Shown piece by piece: positions 7,701 through 17,307 of a stretch of 64,000 bases of DNA (positions are counted from its first letter, which is position 1; every line of letters begins with the position of its first letter). This DNA is from Blautia sp. SC05B48 (GTDB taxonomy: Bacteria > Bacillota > Clostridia > Lachnospirales > Lachnospiraceae), in NCBI RefSeq assembly GCF_005848555.1, contig NZ_CP040518.1:1301001-1365000 (forward strand), written 5' to 3'. Both the position numbers and the translations under genes were made by a program. A model generated the notes under the pieces. The model was given only the letters and a program-made list of their open reading frames with translations, was not told the DNA's origin and ran no database searches.

Positions 7701-8970
7701 CATAGTATGCGGTTAATCTGCCGCCCCGGTTCATAATGATCACATCACTGACTGACATGGAATGTCCGGTAAAATCGTTTGGTCGTTCTATATTAAAACG
7801 CTCAAAGAGGTTATCCAGTGTCGTAGCATCTCTCAGTCTTTCACTGTAAACCATCTGATAGTCTTTGCCATCTACGGTAAATCCCATTTCTTTTGCCGTT
7901 TCCAGGCTTAAAAATTGATACCCTCTTTCTTCCTGTCCGCTGTTGATCTGGTAAATTCCATAGCGGTTTCCATCACTTTCTAAAAGAAGTGTTTCTTTGA
8001 TCTTTGCTTTTTCTTCCGGTGTCATAACCGTTTCCTGACTTCTCCGGTAATTGTCCCATTCAAATTTTGTCACTCCGAATAACCCGTCATGCTGTAAAAT
8101 ATCCAGTTCCAGATTCATAACTCTTTGCGACTGCTCCTGACCACCCACTGCTCCGGTCAGTCCGTAAACCGTTACTCCCTCATGGTGCAATTCCACTGCC
8201 CGTTCCCTGGTAAGTGGAAGCATACTTTCTGAATAAAATCCGGCTTCGTGCAGTTCTGATAAACCGATCATCGAATCCGGCAGACTGTCAATCTGTTCCT
8301 CAGCTTCTCCAATCAGTTTTAGTACCGTTTCTCTATTTCCATTCAGAATAGATTCTGAAAGATTCTCTGCCAGTTTTTCCGTCGCTTCCCTATCATCCAG
8401 TTTATAAGCAAAATTCACGATAAGATTTCTCTGGTCATTGTTGAAAATCGTCCGTTCCTGCTCCAGACGGTTAATGGTCTGTTCTGCATACTGCATGGCA
8501 CTCATTTCTTCTGTCTGCTCCACAACGGCTGCTTCCTGCTCTGGTCTTTCTATCTGAAGTTCTCTGAGCTTTTCCTCAATCTGTCCGATCATATCAGCAG
8601 AAGTCTTACGGATGGTGTCCATAGAAGCACGAAGCTCTTTCATATTTTTACCGGAAGACCAGCTTGCAATATAGGAAAAAGAATACTCTGATGTGTCCAG
8701 TCCAAAATGGTTACATACCACATAGGCAACACTTTCTGCTTCCACTTCCCTTGTAAGCTGATCTTTTACGATGCCCTCCGCTTCCATCTGGTCACGATCA
8801 TGCAATACTGCATGTGCGGTTTCATGCACCGCTGTTTTCATAGTCTGCGCTTCACTCATGCCTGGTTGGACAGCGATATATTTATCGACAAGCTGATAAA
8901 AGCCTTTCGCCTCGCCGTCAATCTCAATAAAGCGGATAGGAACCGGAGCAACCATCTTTAATGCTTCCAT
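4723..8970 (-). CDS. Large polyvalent ICE protein; C-terminal part of an ArdC-type protein
   Basis: 1415 residues. It opens with VAPVPIRF and a zinc metallopeptidase motif HETAHAVLH (about 48-56), normally the second half of ArdC-like proteins whose first half is the neighbouring gene 8985-9443. Then come a YodL-like domain (about 300-440), a DUF3849-like domain (about 445-560; LANTLKQLSHDGRFSDGNKR), a DUF4316-like domain (about 595-680), repeated acidic domains, a nucleotidyltransferase domain near 1090 (GSRSR..SDLDVVL..IDINPI) and a C-terminal LPD-like domain. Upstream codons in this frame read D-V-L-I-Y-H-D-F before Met1, so one base lost from a G run would explain the split. As printed it starts at ATG 8970, with GGAGGGG 24 bases away, poorly placed for initiation. 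Likely an establishment or antirestriction protein. Confidence 0.8.
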   Translation of the reverse strand: MEALKMVAPVPIRFIEIDGEAKGFYQLVDKYIAVQPGMSEAQTMKTAVHETAHAVLHDRDQMEAEGIVKDQLTREVEAESVAYVVCNHFGLDTSEYSFSYIASWSSGKNMKELRASMDTIRKTSADMIGQIEEKLRELQIERPEQEAAVVEQTEEMSAMQYAEQTINRLEQERTIFNNDQRNLIVNFAYKLDDREATEKLAENLSESILNGNRETVLKLIGEAEEQIDSLPDSMIGLSELHEAGFYSESMLPLTRERAVELHHEGVTVYGLTGAVGGQEQSQRVMNLELDILQHDGLFGVTKFEWDNYRRSQETVMTPEEKAKIKETLLLESDGNRYGIYQINSGQEERGYQFLSLETAKEMGFTVDGKDYQMVYSERLRDATTLDNLFERFNIERPNDFTGHSMSVSDVIIMNRGGRLTAYYVDSFGFTELPDFVAQRAEMLNANPVKAYPEVYMGTLEKAMQERNVDAYLDSRKLNIDCKNAIEQAIAEGFDGMRLNPDTAVSVVEKYGEERVAFVLANTLKQLSHDGRFSDGNKRWADGIDIPENISRGMDLNRDYIVGSHPAVLNGFIDMARKEIRTWKLEEVLGVKNQHITETTRGYEADGHTGTWYVMDMKTYHGERFFQMRNEEYGQDVADIIVSENGTLVAEDIWHGFDEGAREAISEYLEENGATVYDLMDIPEQATVILADGTVMKIMEQQPISTDTWEPTLTGQNLQGEEQKFSFFEIHKVRENNGIDLKMPENHYIDQYYVIEDLAAKGGMKIERYKDLGAALGAYYSLPNHKMKALGIENTAPLRGSLDFIQCKNGIDTLIYDCQEVEGWLNPQIYNTFKEIGNSLAVHDTEIAYQIGDQYFTIHTVEDGYDYTFYDKDYLELDGGVYDDPTISITEAMENILEEEGLSIEDASVMDYEELYAEIEYAEEERLEKIQFERTCPKAFFDGYDREAALKSYEGITVQFKMSGMYLTVQPTEDGYKYLVYDQELHEISGDACGNPEDSIQKAMYASLKNEGLEDVECVKVDDREFRDKVISHSKEVLASGDVRFTSELGRCETALNGMDRAEIEYEVLFHARAVLEEMGLENEVTLIGARVHGSRSRDDLYRADSDLDVVLSYRGNIREDSFFNELNSYGMAIAGIKIDINPISEERITLAEYIKESEAYLDQQEIKKLAVDLDNFSYEYDTYEYKDSVENREEQVEKITEDILNKDTAGLKDWLTEVSEESDIDSDVVTARSLLSRLENAETLSVFTRQPEQKQPEATITFYVAECMEFPVMGEYHENLTLEEALRIYETIPADRMNGIKGVGFELHDGSDYDGPYDLMRLGKVDREDVDMIQHYKESPLVQKAMDDVEKYFAQKQELTKIEEKPIQKENVPQPKSRKESVLQALRERQAKIKEQEQNTSKEKSKAHKKGDVTL

Positions 8971-8984
8971 AAAATCATGGTAGA

Positions 8985-9443
8985 TCAGAACATCCCCTCC
9001 AGTTCCGATACCTCAAACTCTGGAATCGGTTCTCCTGTGGTCTGACTGACATCAAATACTGTCGTAACCCGGAATCTTGTAATGACACGTTCTACTACTT
9101 CTGTTTCCGGCTGTCCATCTTCCCCGATCACAATCTCTCCTGTTTCCGGATCAGTTTTTTCAATCTCCTGTTTCTCTTTATACGGAGCCGGGGCAATGAT
9201 CTGGATGCCCTTTTCCCCTCTTTTTACCTGCCGGTTGAATTTCTTCTGCCATGCCTGGTACCCTGCTACCAGTGTCGCTTCCGGTTTCTGCATGGCGATC
9301 AGCAGAGTATTATTGAAACTGTAATTATGGAACTTTGCCATTGTTTTCAGATATTCAGTATATTTTTCTGATGTGAATATTTCTGCAACGCCCTGTTCCA
9401 ACTGCTCTGTAATCTGCTTTAATTGTTCTTCTCTGTTTGCCAT
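8985..9443 (-). CDS. ArdC-like ssDNA-binding domain protein, N-terminal part (frameshifted)
   Basis: About 152 residues from ATG 9443, chosen because GGAGG lies 7 bases before it; the upstream in-frame ATG at 9458 sits on that site. The sequence (EYLKTMAKFHNYSFNNTLLI, GYQAWQKKFNRQVKRGEKGI) is the N-terminal single-strand DNA-binding domain of ArdC-type antirestriction proteins. It ends at TGA 8985, just after a GGGG run (8994-8997), while the next frame continues into the metallopeptidase domain of the 4723-8970 protein. A fifth G would fuse both into one protein of about 1575 residues. So it is a frameshift, a sequencing error in a homopolymer, or a recoding site. Confidence 0.82.
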   Translation of the reverse strand: MANREEQLKQITEQLEQGVAEIFTSEKYTEYLKTMAKFHNYSFNNTLLIAMQKPEATLVAGYQAWQKKFNRQVKRGEKGIQIIAPAPYKEKQEIEKTDPETGEIVIGEDGQPETEVVERVITRFRVTTVFDVSQTTGEPIPEFEVSELEGMF

Positions 9444-9460
9444 AATCAAATCCTCCATAG

Positions 9461-9497
9461 AAAAATCCCGCCAAAGCTCTGGTCACTCTGACGGGAT
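9461..9497 (-). terminator. Intrinsic terminator after the helicase gene
   Basis: On the minus strand ATCCCG (9497-9492) pairs with CGGGAT (9470-9465), extended by CAGAG/CTTTG, followed by TTTTT. It lies between the helicase stop (9503) and the ArdC-like start and may attenuate the operon. Confidence 0.7.
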
Positions 9498-9502
9498 ACC
9501 CT

Positions 9503-12500
9503 TTATAACTCCTGTTCGTGTTTCTTTTTTGGTTTCTGCTGTGTTTCGCTTGTCTGCTCCTGCTGTTTCTGTTCTTTCAGTCTTTCCAGAATAGACGTTT
9601 TATGAACACTGTCAGCGATTCTGTCCTGACGTTCCTCTGGTACATTTACTTCCGGGTTTTCCCCAATGCCTTCATCTGCCAGAAGATTTTCTCCCCCTTT
9701 CTCATCCATGTTGAGCATGGCATTTAATTCTGCCAGACGTTCCATTTTTTCACTCAGTTCCGCTTCTTTCGGAAATGGCTTCTGCACCTCTTCCTGTGCG
9801 GTCTTTAACTGCTGTTGTACCGTTTCCAGATTCTGCTCAGTATCTGCCAGCTTTTTCTCGATTGCAGAAAGTGCATTGTGAATCCTCTGGATATTGCCCA
9901 AGGTATCCTTTCCGAACTCAATCTTATAAGAACATTTTCCCTTGATCGTCATGGTATAGGTATTTGACAGGAAATTGTATTCTGAAGAAAGTGCAAAACC
10001 ATGATATTCCCCGATCTGCCCGGCTGATTTTACGGACTTCAAACTGGATGCTGCTGAAATGAGTGCAACTCCCGCTTCTTTTTTATCTGTATACAGCTTT
10101 CCACCGACTGTCATTGCAAAGTGGTCATTATCCTGTAAATCTATTCCTTTTACCACATCTGCATCTACACGCATACCGGCAATCTTCTCTTTTAATGCTG
10201 TAATCTGTACCGGATACCGCTTTGCAATATCCGATTCCAGGCGATAGATCTGACTGGTGTGGTTTGCTTTCAGAAGTTTCAGTTTACTTACCTGCACATC
10301 CAGATCCATTTTTTCCTTGATGTATTCGTTTCCTGTTGCCAGTGCTTTAATCTCTGCATAGGACAGGGCTGTATCATCTACATCCTCACAGGCACGAACC
10401 GGGGATTTACTGGTCATGATCTGCGAAATAAACTTCTGCTTGTTTTCCAGAATCTGCCACATGTACGAATCAAACGTATTTTCCGTTACATACCGGAAGA
10501 TTTTTACTTTATCATTCTGGTTTCCCTGTCTGAGAATACGTCCCTCCTGCTGTTCCAGGTCAGACGGTTTCCAGGGGCAGTCCAGATGATGCAGTGCAAG
10601 TAGTCTGTCCTGAACGTTGGTACCAGCACCGAGTTTCGGAGTGGAACCCATCAGGATTCTTACCTGCCCGGCCCGCACCTTTGCAAACAGCTCCGCTTTT
10701 TTTACCTCCGTATTGTACTCATGGATAAATGCGATCTGCTCTTTCGGGATTCCCCGTTCCACCAGCTTGTTTCTCACATCATCATAAACGTTGAACGTTC
10801 CGTCAGTTTTCGGTGTGCTGAGGTCACAGAAGATCAACTGGGTAGCCTGTGTATCTTTTCCGTCCTCCCATACCTGGAAAGCATTCTCCACACAGGCATT
10901 TACCTTGCTTTCCCCTGCATCCGGCAGCATATCATTTAACAACCTCTGGTCTAATGCACATTTTCTTCCGTCGTTGGTAATCTTGAGCATGTTATCTACC
11001 CTTGGATCTACCATACCGCCCCTGACCTGTTCGGCACGTTCTGAAAAGGCTTCCACCATTTCTTTCTGTTCCTCACTCGGCTTTAACACTTCATTGATAT
11101 ATTCTGCTTCTGGTACTGGAAGATTCAGCATATCTGCGGTCTGAATATCCGCAGCTTCCTTAAATATTGAGATCAGCTCTGGAAGATTAAAAAAACGGGC
11201 AAATCGTGTTTTTGCACGATAACCCGTCCCTTCCGGTGACAATTCGATTGCCGTAACTGTTTCTCCAAAAGTTGCTGCCCACGAATCAAAATGTCCCATT
11301 CCCATATTCATTAAAGTATCATACTGGAGGTATCTCATAATGGTGTATAATTCAGTCATACTGTTTGATACAGGTGTTCCCGTTGCAAACGTGATTCCTT
11401 TTCCTCCGGTAATCTCATCCATATACCTGCATTTCATAAACATATCCGAACTTTTCTGTGCATCGGTCTGTGAAATGCCTGCCACATTCCGCATTTTTGT
11501 GTATAAAAAAAGGTTCTTGTAAAAATGTGACTCGTCCACAAACAGCCTGTCCACGCCTAATTGCTCAAAAGTCACAACATCATCCTTTCGTGTCTGGTCA
11601 TTCAGTTTTTCCAGTTTTGCTTTCAGGGTTTTCTTTGTTTTTTCCATCTGTTTGATGGTATACTGCTGTCCTGCTTCCTCTTTTGCCGCTTCGATAGAAT
11701 AGGTAATGTCTGCAATCTGGTCTTCCAATAATGCAATCTGCCTTTCCCTGGAAAGAGGAATTTTCTCGAACTGGCTGTGTCCAATAATGACCGCATCATA
11801 ATCCCCGGTTGCAATTCTGGAACAGAACCTTTTTCTGTTTGCCGGTTCAAAATCTTTCTTTGTTGCCACCAGAATATTCGCTCCCGGATATAAGCGTAAG
11901 AAATCGCTTCCCCACTGTTCCAGCAAATGGTTTGGAACCACATAAAGGCTCTTTTGTGCCAGTCCCAGACGCTTGCTCTCCATGCCGGCTGCAATCATCT
12001 GGAACGTCTTGCCTGCACCTACGCAGTGTGCAAGCAGGGTATTATTTCCATAAAGGATATGTGCCACCGCATTTTTCTGATGATCCATCAGCTTAATTTC
12101 CGGATTCATTCCGACAAACTGGATGTGACTGCCATCATATTCCCTTGGTCGGATGCTGTTAAACCGTTCATTATAAATCTTGCAGAGTGTTTCCCGTCGG
12201 CTCATATCCTTAAAGATCCACTCTTTAAATTCCTCCCGGATCAGTTCCTGCTTCTGCTGTGCCAGGGTAGTTTCTTTCCGGTTCAGTACCCGGTGTTCCC
12301 CATCCGCATCATGTATTGTGTCATAGATTTTTGTATCACGCAGATTCAGTGCATCTTCCAACAGCCTGTAAGCATTTGCCCTCTGTGTTCCGTAAGTTGC
12401 GGTGGAAAGCGGGTTATTGCTGCTGTCCACGTTCTTTCCTTTTACGTTCCACTGCCCGGTCACTTCCGCATACTGTACTTTGATACGCTCATAATTGATA

Positions 12501-15500
12501 TGCTGTCGTGGTGTATGGAATGTTTCTGCCATGAACTCTGTAATATAGTCCGGGGAAATCCATGTTGCACCAAGCCTTGCTTCAATCTCGGAAGCATCCA
12601 GGTCTTTCGGCTGTACCCGTTCCAGCGCCTGCACATTGACCATATATTCCGGATGGTTTTCTGCAAACTGCCTTGCAATGTTCAGCTTCTCCCTGACATT
12701 CCCGGAAAGATACTCGTCGGATGGCTCCCATTTATCCGTAAGCGGATTCTTGAAAATAACCCCCGTAAGCTCCTCTGTGACCTCTTCCTCTGTTTTCCCG
12801 GTAAGCTCCATCATATAAGGAATATCTACTTTTGCTTTTTCCCCGATAGATACCGCCAGTGCCTCACTTGCCGTATCTACCGATGTTACCGGCTCTGCCC
12901 TGCGGATCGTCCTCTTCGTGAATATGTCTGCTTTCCGCTTCAACTCTCCCTTTTCGTCCAGAAATTCAAGGGAAGTCAAAAGGCAATAGCTGCTGTCCAT
13001 GCTGAACGCTCTTTTATTCGCATTGCTGCTAAGAAGCCCATACTTTGCAGTAAAGCTGTCATAAACCTGATTCAATTCAGCCTGTAAGCTGGCAACCTCT
13101 TCATCACTGCATTCTTCCAACTGCCGTTCCAGAAGCCTGTTTGTTGCATCCCGGATGGCAACCATGCCTCTGACACGCTCGCCTGTCATAACGGGAAGTT
13201 CCATCTTATTCATAACAGAATTTTCCCTGTAATAAATATCCTCTCCGACAAGTGCAAAGCTAAAATTCTTAATGTTCGGATCTGCTGGTATGGATACCAC
13301 CTGTTCTTCCAGTTCCGTATCCGAAATCTCCTGCTCTGTAATAGTTCCCTGGATATGCTTTACTGCTTTTTTTAACTGCTCTGCCAGATCTGCTCCCTCT
13401 TTTGCCTTTACCGTCACTTCCTGTTTTCCGTACTGGGTACTTTCTGTTGTGAACTCCCCAAGTACCATTTCCGGGTGGTCGGCAAAATAGGAATTGACCA
13501 TATAGCCTTCCGGTGTAGTTTTTAACTGTACCCAGTCTGGCTCTGTGATTGCAGCCCTGTTCCTTTTTTGAAAAAACAGAATATCCGCAACCACACTGGC
13601 ATTGGCGTTTCTCTGGAAAGCATTGTTCGGTAAACGGATTGCCCCCAGCAGGTCTGCCCGGTTTGCAAAATACTGTCGGACTTCCGGATTCTGTTTATCC
13701 ATCGTACCGCTTGATGTGACAACTGCCACCACTCCGCCCGGACGTACCAGGTCTAAGGATTTTGCAATAAAATAATCATGGATCATAAAATGGTATCTGT
13801 CATACTTGCGGTCACTGACCTGATATGCCCCAAACGGTACATTTCCGATTACACAGTCAAAAAAGCTGTCTGGGTAACTGGTTTCCTCAAATCCCTGTAC
13901 TGCAATCCTGTTTTTCTGGTAAAGTTGTTTTGCAATCTGCCCGGAAACCGGATCAAGCTCCACACCATACATATTTGCAGCACCCATACTTTCCGGTAAA
14001 AGTCCCATAAAGTTTCCTACTCCACAGGACGGTTCCAGGATATTTCCCTGTTTCAGTCCCATATTTCCAAGAGCTTCATACATTGCTTTAATAACTGTCG
14101 GAGAAGTATAAAAGGCGTTCAGCGTTGATGCCCTTGCTGCACTGTATTCTTCTGGTGTGAGGATTCCTTTTAACTGCGTATATTCCTCTTTCCATGCACT
14201 GTTTCTTTCCTCGAAAGCCTGGGGAATGCCGCCCCATCCAACATATCTTGACAACACTTCCTGTTCTTCCGGTGTTGCTAATCTCTGATCCTGTTCCAGT
14301 TCTTTCAGCAGCCGGATAGCTTCCATATTTGCTTTAAACTTTGCTTTTGGACCGCCAGAGCCAAGGTCATCGTCCGTAATATGAAAATTATGAGGTTCCT
14401 GCTCTACAATCTGTTCTTTTATATCTTCCGGTCCTGTTTCTTCCTCTGTTTTTATTTCCGGTTCTGCTTCTGGTTCACTGATAATTTGCTCCGGTTCCGC
14501 ATCTTCTATATCTTCTTCTGGTTCGGAAGCACTCACAATATCAAATAAAGACATCTGATATCCATTTAAGCCATCTGCCTGATCTGGTACTTCCTGTGCC
14601 GGAAAAATCGTATAGCTACCCTCTACATACTGATGTACTTCCGTCAAAAGCTGTAATTTCTTCTCATAAGTTTCATTTACTGATTCAAAATCCAATGGCA
14701 GCATCGCCAGAGCATCATCCATCGCCTGTAATAATTTCTGCGACTGCTCCGAATCATTCAGCATAACAGGAAGTTCTTTTCTTGCTTCTTCATTAAAGAA
14801 ATCCTGCTTAAACGGACGCTCGATTTCTTCTGGCAGTCTTGCATAAAAGCTGATCACTTTTCCTGCAATCCGTTCCCTCTCATATTCCGGCATACGGGAA
14901 TAATCTGCGGAACGTAAGAACTGCTGGTTATCAATCAGGTAGCCGATTCTTTTTGCCACTTTTGCCCAGGGCAGCAACACCGAAGTATCTGGATTCCCAT
15001 AGTCCCCTCTCTCCAGCTTCAACCCTTTCCCGTCATAATCTGCATGTGAATTATCTGCCCCACATAAAGCATGGCTCTGACCGCCTATCCCATATTTTTC
15101 CTTGATAAAATCTGTCCTTGCCTTATCATCTTCATTCAGAAGATAAAAAGAATAGGTATAAAGCCTTCCATCCGAATACGGACCTCCACCGGCAAGAAAA
15201 GCATCTATTTCATCTTGGGTAATAAACACCTTATGTTCCTGCCATGCGAATTCATCTCTTGCACTGTATGGAATTACTTCTGCAGCAAATTTCTGAAACT
15301 GACCGGATATTCTGACCGGATTATAGGTGCGGAACCGCATAATACTTTTATCTTCCTCATAAGCCATTGCCAGTCCTTCCAGACGCTCATTCAGATCTGT
15401 CAACCACTGCGGATCTGTCAGTTTCTCTTCCAGATAATCTGTTATTTCCGGATAAATACTGCGAAGATATGGTAAATCTTCTTCATCAAAAACAAGTTCT

Positions 15501-17281
15501 GCCACACCCTCTGCCATGTCTGCTTTCATATAGGCAAGTGACTGTGCATGTTCCTTTACTGCATTTTCCCTTGCAACATCCAGTACCGACTGCGGTGCAT
15601 ATTCGCCCTGTTTCAAAAGCTGATGGATACGTCCACTCACATCTTCCCAGGATAAAAACGCTTTATCCAGAATCTGATCGGTAACGGTATGCCCTACTGC
15701 AATCTGCAATCCCGTTTCGTCAAACCAGACAGAATATTCCATGCCATTGATTTCAAAACCTTTTCCACCAGTTCCATACTCCCGCTTTACAAACTCCGTA
15801 TATTCTTCCGGTGTCTGTTCACTCATAAAATTATAGATAATACGAAGCTGGCTTTTACTTCGGTTTCCCCCGGTTCTTAAAACCTCATCAACCACTTCAC
15901 TTGGAATGGCAATCTCCCCGGCATAGCGGGCAGCTATTCTGTTTTCGATTTCCCTTTTCTGTTCATTTACAGATGGAAGTTCGGGCAAAGATAAAGCAGA
16001 GGCAATTTCTTCCTCTGCTTTACTTAACTGATCTTCACTTGTATCTTCAATTAGCTGTACACCAATTCCGTCAAGATGCTCTCTTCCGCTGTTGCCGTCA
16101 GACTGTTCATATGGGCTGTCCACGCCATCGGGTTCTCCTCTTTCGACGGTGCCGGATTCTTCTCCAAAAGTTTCTCCATCTGTACTTCCAATCTCTTCTG
16201 TGCTGTTTTCTCGATTTCTTCCAGATGGCTGTTCAATTTCCCTGTCAGCAACAGACTCTGATACAGGCTGTTCTTGTGTTCTTTCAGAAATGTCCTTCGC
16301 AGCATTCCGTATTTCCCAATCTGTGCTTCTGTCTCCTGGATTGTCAGATTCGGAAACAGATAATCCCCTTTGCGATGATATGTCAGTTCCATGCTCATTT
16401 CCTCCTTCATTTTCCTGTGGATATTCGTTTTCTATGATTCTGTTGTTATTCTCTTCGCTTTCGCGAATTAACGTGTTAAATTTATTATAATTCCTTTCTT
16501 CCGAATTTTCAATACCCTTTTTCATTTCTTCTAATGAAATACGGTGTACAAATCTTCCAATATCCACTAACACAGACTCACTGGCCATGCTCGTTGCATT
16601 TCCAATAAATGTCAGCACTGATAAGCTGTTATAATCTGTGATATGTACAAAGTCCATTTCTTCCTGCCGTTCCAACGGATCAAGCCCACATCTGGAAGCC
16701 AGCGTATAATAAATGCTGTCTGTCAACAGACTGCGAAATTCGCTGCGGATGGTATCTTCTTCCAGCTCCTCCAGGTACGTTCCTTCTGTCACATACGTCA
16801 AGCCATCCAGATATTCATCCAGGTTTTCTTCCACCATGTATTTTGCTGTTGCCATCAGTGCATCAGAAAGATTGCCTGCATCCTTAGCTTCCAGTCCGTA
16901 AACTTCTTCTAAATGGTTTAATAAGGCATCTTGTTGTTTCTCCTGTAACTGCCACAAATACGGTGTTCTTCCACCTTTTACCTTATGAGTATCCTGAATA
17001 TCAAATACATACCGGAATCTTGTTTTCTGCATAGTTTCATCTAAAAGAGCAATTCCCTTTGCTCCTCGATTTACCCACCGCAGCATTTTTTCATTCCATA
17101 ATTCCAAAGAAGCACAGGCAGTTGCTTTTGGACGCTGTGCGTGGATCAAAAGCTGATCCATAAATGGATACCGATACAGCCTGGCTGCAGTATCCAGATA
17201 ATTCATCCAATCTCGCGGTGAACTGCTGATACGGGTTGCATGATATTCTGCAAGTCCCCGTATCTCATCTAAATGAGCCAT
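9503..17281 (-). CDS. Giant DNA methylase/SNF2-type helicase of the ICE
   Basis: 2592 residues. An N-terminal ArdC-like segment (about 1-110; [20 protein letters not shown]) is followed by an acidic, disordered linker (about 270-430) overlapped out of frame by tnpV, then accessory domains. An N6-adenine methylase-like domain has [11 protein letters not shown] (about 1080) and GNVPFGAY (about 1144) in place of NPPY. The SF2 helicase core has HCVGAGKT (Walker A, about 1750), VDESH (about 1914) and [12 protein letters not shown] (motif VI, about 2244); a coiled coil closes the protein. Such proteins are hallmarks of large Firmicutes ICEs and probably remodel or protect incoming DNA. NVPF rather than NPPY leaves methylase activity uncertain. 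Confidence 0.9.
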   Translation of the reverse strand: MAHLDEIRGLAEYHATRISSSPRDWMNYLDTAARLYRYPFMDQLLIHAQRPKATACASLELWNEKMLRWVNRGAKGIALLDETMQKTRFRYVFDIQDTHKVKGGRTPYLWQLQEKQQDALLNHLEEVYGLEAKDAGNLSDALMATAKYMVEENLDEYLDGLTYVTEGTYLEELEEDTIRSEFRSLLTDSIYYTLASRCGLDPLERQEEMDFVHITDYNSLSVLTFIGNATSMASESVLVDIGRFVHRISLEEMKKGIENSEERNYNKFNTLIRESEENNNRIIENEYPQENEGGNEHGTDISSQRGLSVSESDNPGDRSTDWEIRNAAKDISERTQEQPVSESVADREIEQPSGRNRENSTEEIGSTDGETFGEESGTVERGEPDGVDSPYEQSDGNSGREHLDGIGVQLIEDTSEDQLSKAEEEIASALSLPELPSVNEQKREIENRIAARYAGEIAIPSEVVDEVLRTGGNRSKSQLRIIYNFMSEQTPEEYTEFVKREYGTGGKGFEINGMEYSVWFDETGLQIAVGHTVTDQILDKAFLSWEDVSGRIHQLLKQGEYAPQSVLDVARENAVKEHAQSLAYMKADMAEGVAELVFDEEDLPYLRSIYPEITDYLEEKLTDPQWLTDLNERLEGLAMAYEEDKSIMRFRTYNPVRISGQFQKFAAEVIPYSARDEFAWQEHKVFITQDEIDAFLAGGGPYSDGRLYTYSFYLLNEDDKARTDFIKEKYGIGGQSHALCGADNSHADYDGKGLKLERGDYGNPDTSVLLPWAKVAKRIGYLIDNQQFLRSADYSRMPEYERERIAGKVISFYARLPEEIERPFKQDFFNEEARKELPVMLNDSEQSQKLLQAMDDALAMLPLDFESVNETYEKKLQLLTEVHQYVEGSYTIFPAQEVPDQADGLNGYQMSLFDIVSASEPEEDIEDAEPEQIISEPEAEPEIKTEEETGPEDIKEQIVEQEPHNFHITDDDLGSGGPKAKFKANMEAIRLLKELEQDQRLATPEEQEVLSRYVGWGGIPQAFEERNSAWKEEYTQLKGILTPEEYSAARASTLNAFYTSPTVIKAMYEALGNMGLKQGNILEPSCGVGNFMGLLPESMGAANMYGVELDPVSGQIAKQLYQKNRIAVQGFEETSYPDSFFDCVIGNVPFGAYQVSDRKYDRYHFMIHDYFIAKSLDLVRPGGVVAVVTSSGTMDKQNPEVRQYFANRADLLGAIRLPNNAFQRNANASVVADILFFQKRNRAAITEPDWVQLKTTPEGYMVNSYFADHPEMVLGEFTTESTQYGKQEVTVKAKEGADLAEQLKKAVKHIQGTITEQEISDTELEEQVVSIPADPNIKNFSFALVGEDIYYRENSVMNKMELPVMTGERVRGMVAIRDATNRLLERQLEECSDEEVASLQAELNQVYDSFTAKYGLLSSNANKRAFSMDSSYCLLTSLEFLDEKGELKRKADIFTKRTIRRAEPVTSVDTASEALAVSIGEKAKVDIPYMMELTGKTEEEVTEELTGVIFKNPLTDKWEPSDEYLSGNVREKLNIARQFAENHPEYMVNVQALERVQPKDLDASEIEARLGATWISPDYITEFMAETFHTPRQHINYERIKVQYAEVTGQWNVKGKNVDSSNNPLSTATYGTQRANAYRLLEDALNLRDTKIYDTIHDADGEHRVLNRKETTLAQQKQELIREEFKEWIFKDMSRRETLCKIYNERFNSIRPREYDGSHIQFVGMNPEIKLMDHQKNAVAHILYGNNTLLAHCVGAGKTFQMIAAGMESKRLGLAQKSLYVVPNHLLEQWGSDFLRLYPGANILVATKKDFEPANRKRFCSRIATGDYDAVIIGHSQFEKIPLSRERQIALLEDQIADITYSIEAAKEEAGQQYTIKQMEKTKKTLKAKLEKLNDQTRKDDVVTFEQLGVDRLFVDESHFYKNLFLYTKMRNVAGISQTDAQKSSDMFMKCRYMDEITGGKGITFATGTPVSNSMTELYTIMRYLQYDTLMNMGMGHFDSWAATFGETVTAIELSPEGTGYRAKTRFARFFNLPELISIFKEAADIQTADMLNLPVPEAEYINEVLKPSEEQKEMVEAFSERAEQVRGGMVDPRVDNMLKITNDGRKCALDQRLLNDMLPDAGESKVNACVENAFQVWEDGKDTQATQLIFCDLSTPKTDGTFNVYDDVRNKLVERGIPKEQIAFIHEYNTEVKKAELFAKVRAGQVRILMGSTPKLGAGTNVQDRLLALHHLDCPWKPSDLEQQEGRILRQGNQNDKVKIFRYVTENTFDSYMWQILENKQKFISQIMTSKSPVRACEDVDDTALSYAEIKALATGNEYIKEKMDLDVQVSKLKLLKANHTSQIYRLESDIAKRYPVQITALKEKIAGMRVDADVVKGIDLQDNDHFAMTVGGKLYTDKKEAGVALISAASSLKSVKSAGQIGEYHGFALSSEYNFLSNTYTMTIKGKCSYKIEFGKDTLGNIQRIHNALSAIEKKLADTEQNLETVQQQLKTAQEEVQKPFPKEAELSEKMERLAELNAMLNMDEKGGENLLADEGIGENPEVNVPEERQDRIADSVHKTSILERLKEQKQQEQTSETQQKPKKKHEQEL
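16051..16392 (-). CDS. tnpV: TnpV-like protein, overlapping the helicase gene out of frame
   Basis: A 113-residue frame inside the helicase gene, same strand, different frame. It matches the TnpV pattern: [30 protein letters not shown], a helical [17 protein letters not shown] segment, then [12 protein letters not shown] and the ending ILTELVYS, parallel to the clear TnpV at 37612-37989 in the nested element (VGDYYIPDL, IGKYGRMHREYL, MEWVQRCNNI, IVLHEMIYS). GGAGG lies 8 bases before the chosen ATG (16392), ideal spacing. In the helicase frame the same DNA encodes low-complexity Glu/Ser/Asp/Gly sequence, so tnpV is probably the constrained frame. TnpV's function is unknown. Confidence 0.72.
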   Translation of the reverse strand: MELTYHRKGDYLFPNLTIQETEAQIGKYGMLRRTFLKEHKNSLYQSLLLTGKLNSHLEEIEKTAQKRLEVQMEKLLEKNPAPSKEENPMAWTAHMNSLTATAEESILTELVYS

Positions 17282-17307
17282 AACTCATTCCTCCTTCCGT
17301 CTGTGCT

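Noticed and set aside
9444..9458. Upstream ATG of the ArdC-like gene
   Set aside because: It lies on the GGAGG that serves the ATG at 9443.
11927..13087. Long plus-strand open frame (386 codons) opposite the helicase gene
   Set aside because: Cys/Phe/Leu/His-rich translation with no domain; it is the antisense of conserved helicase coding sequence.
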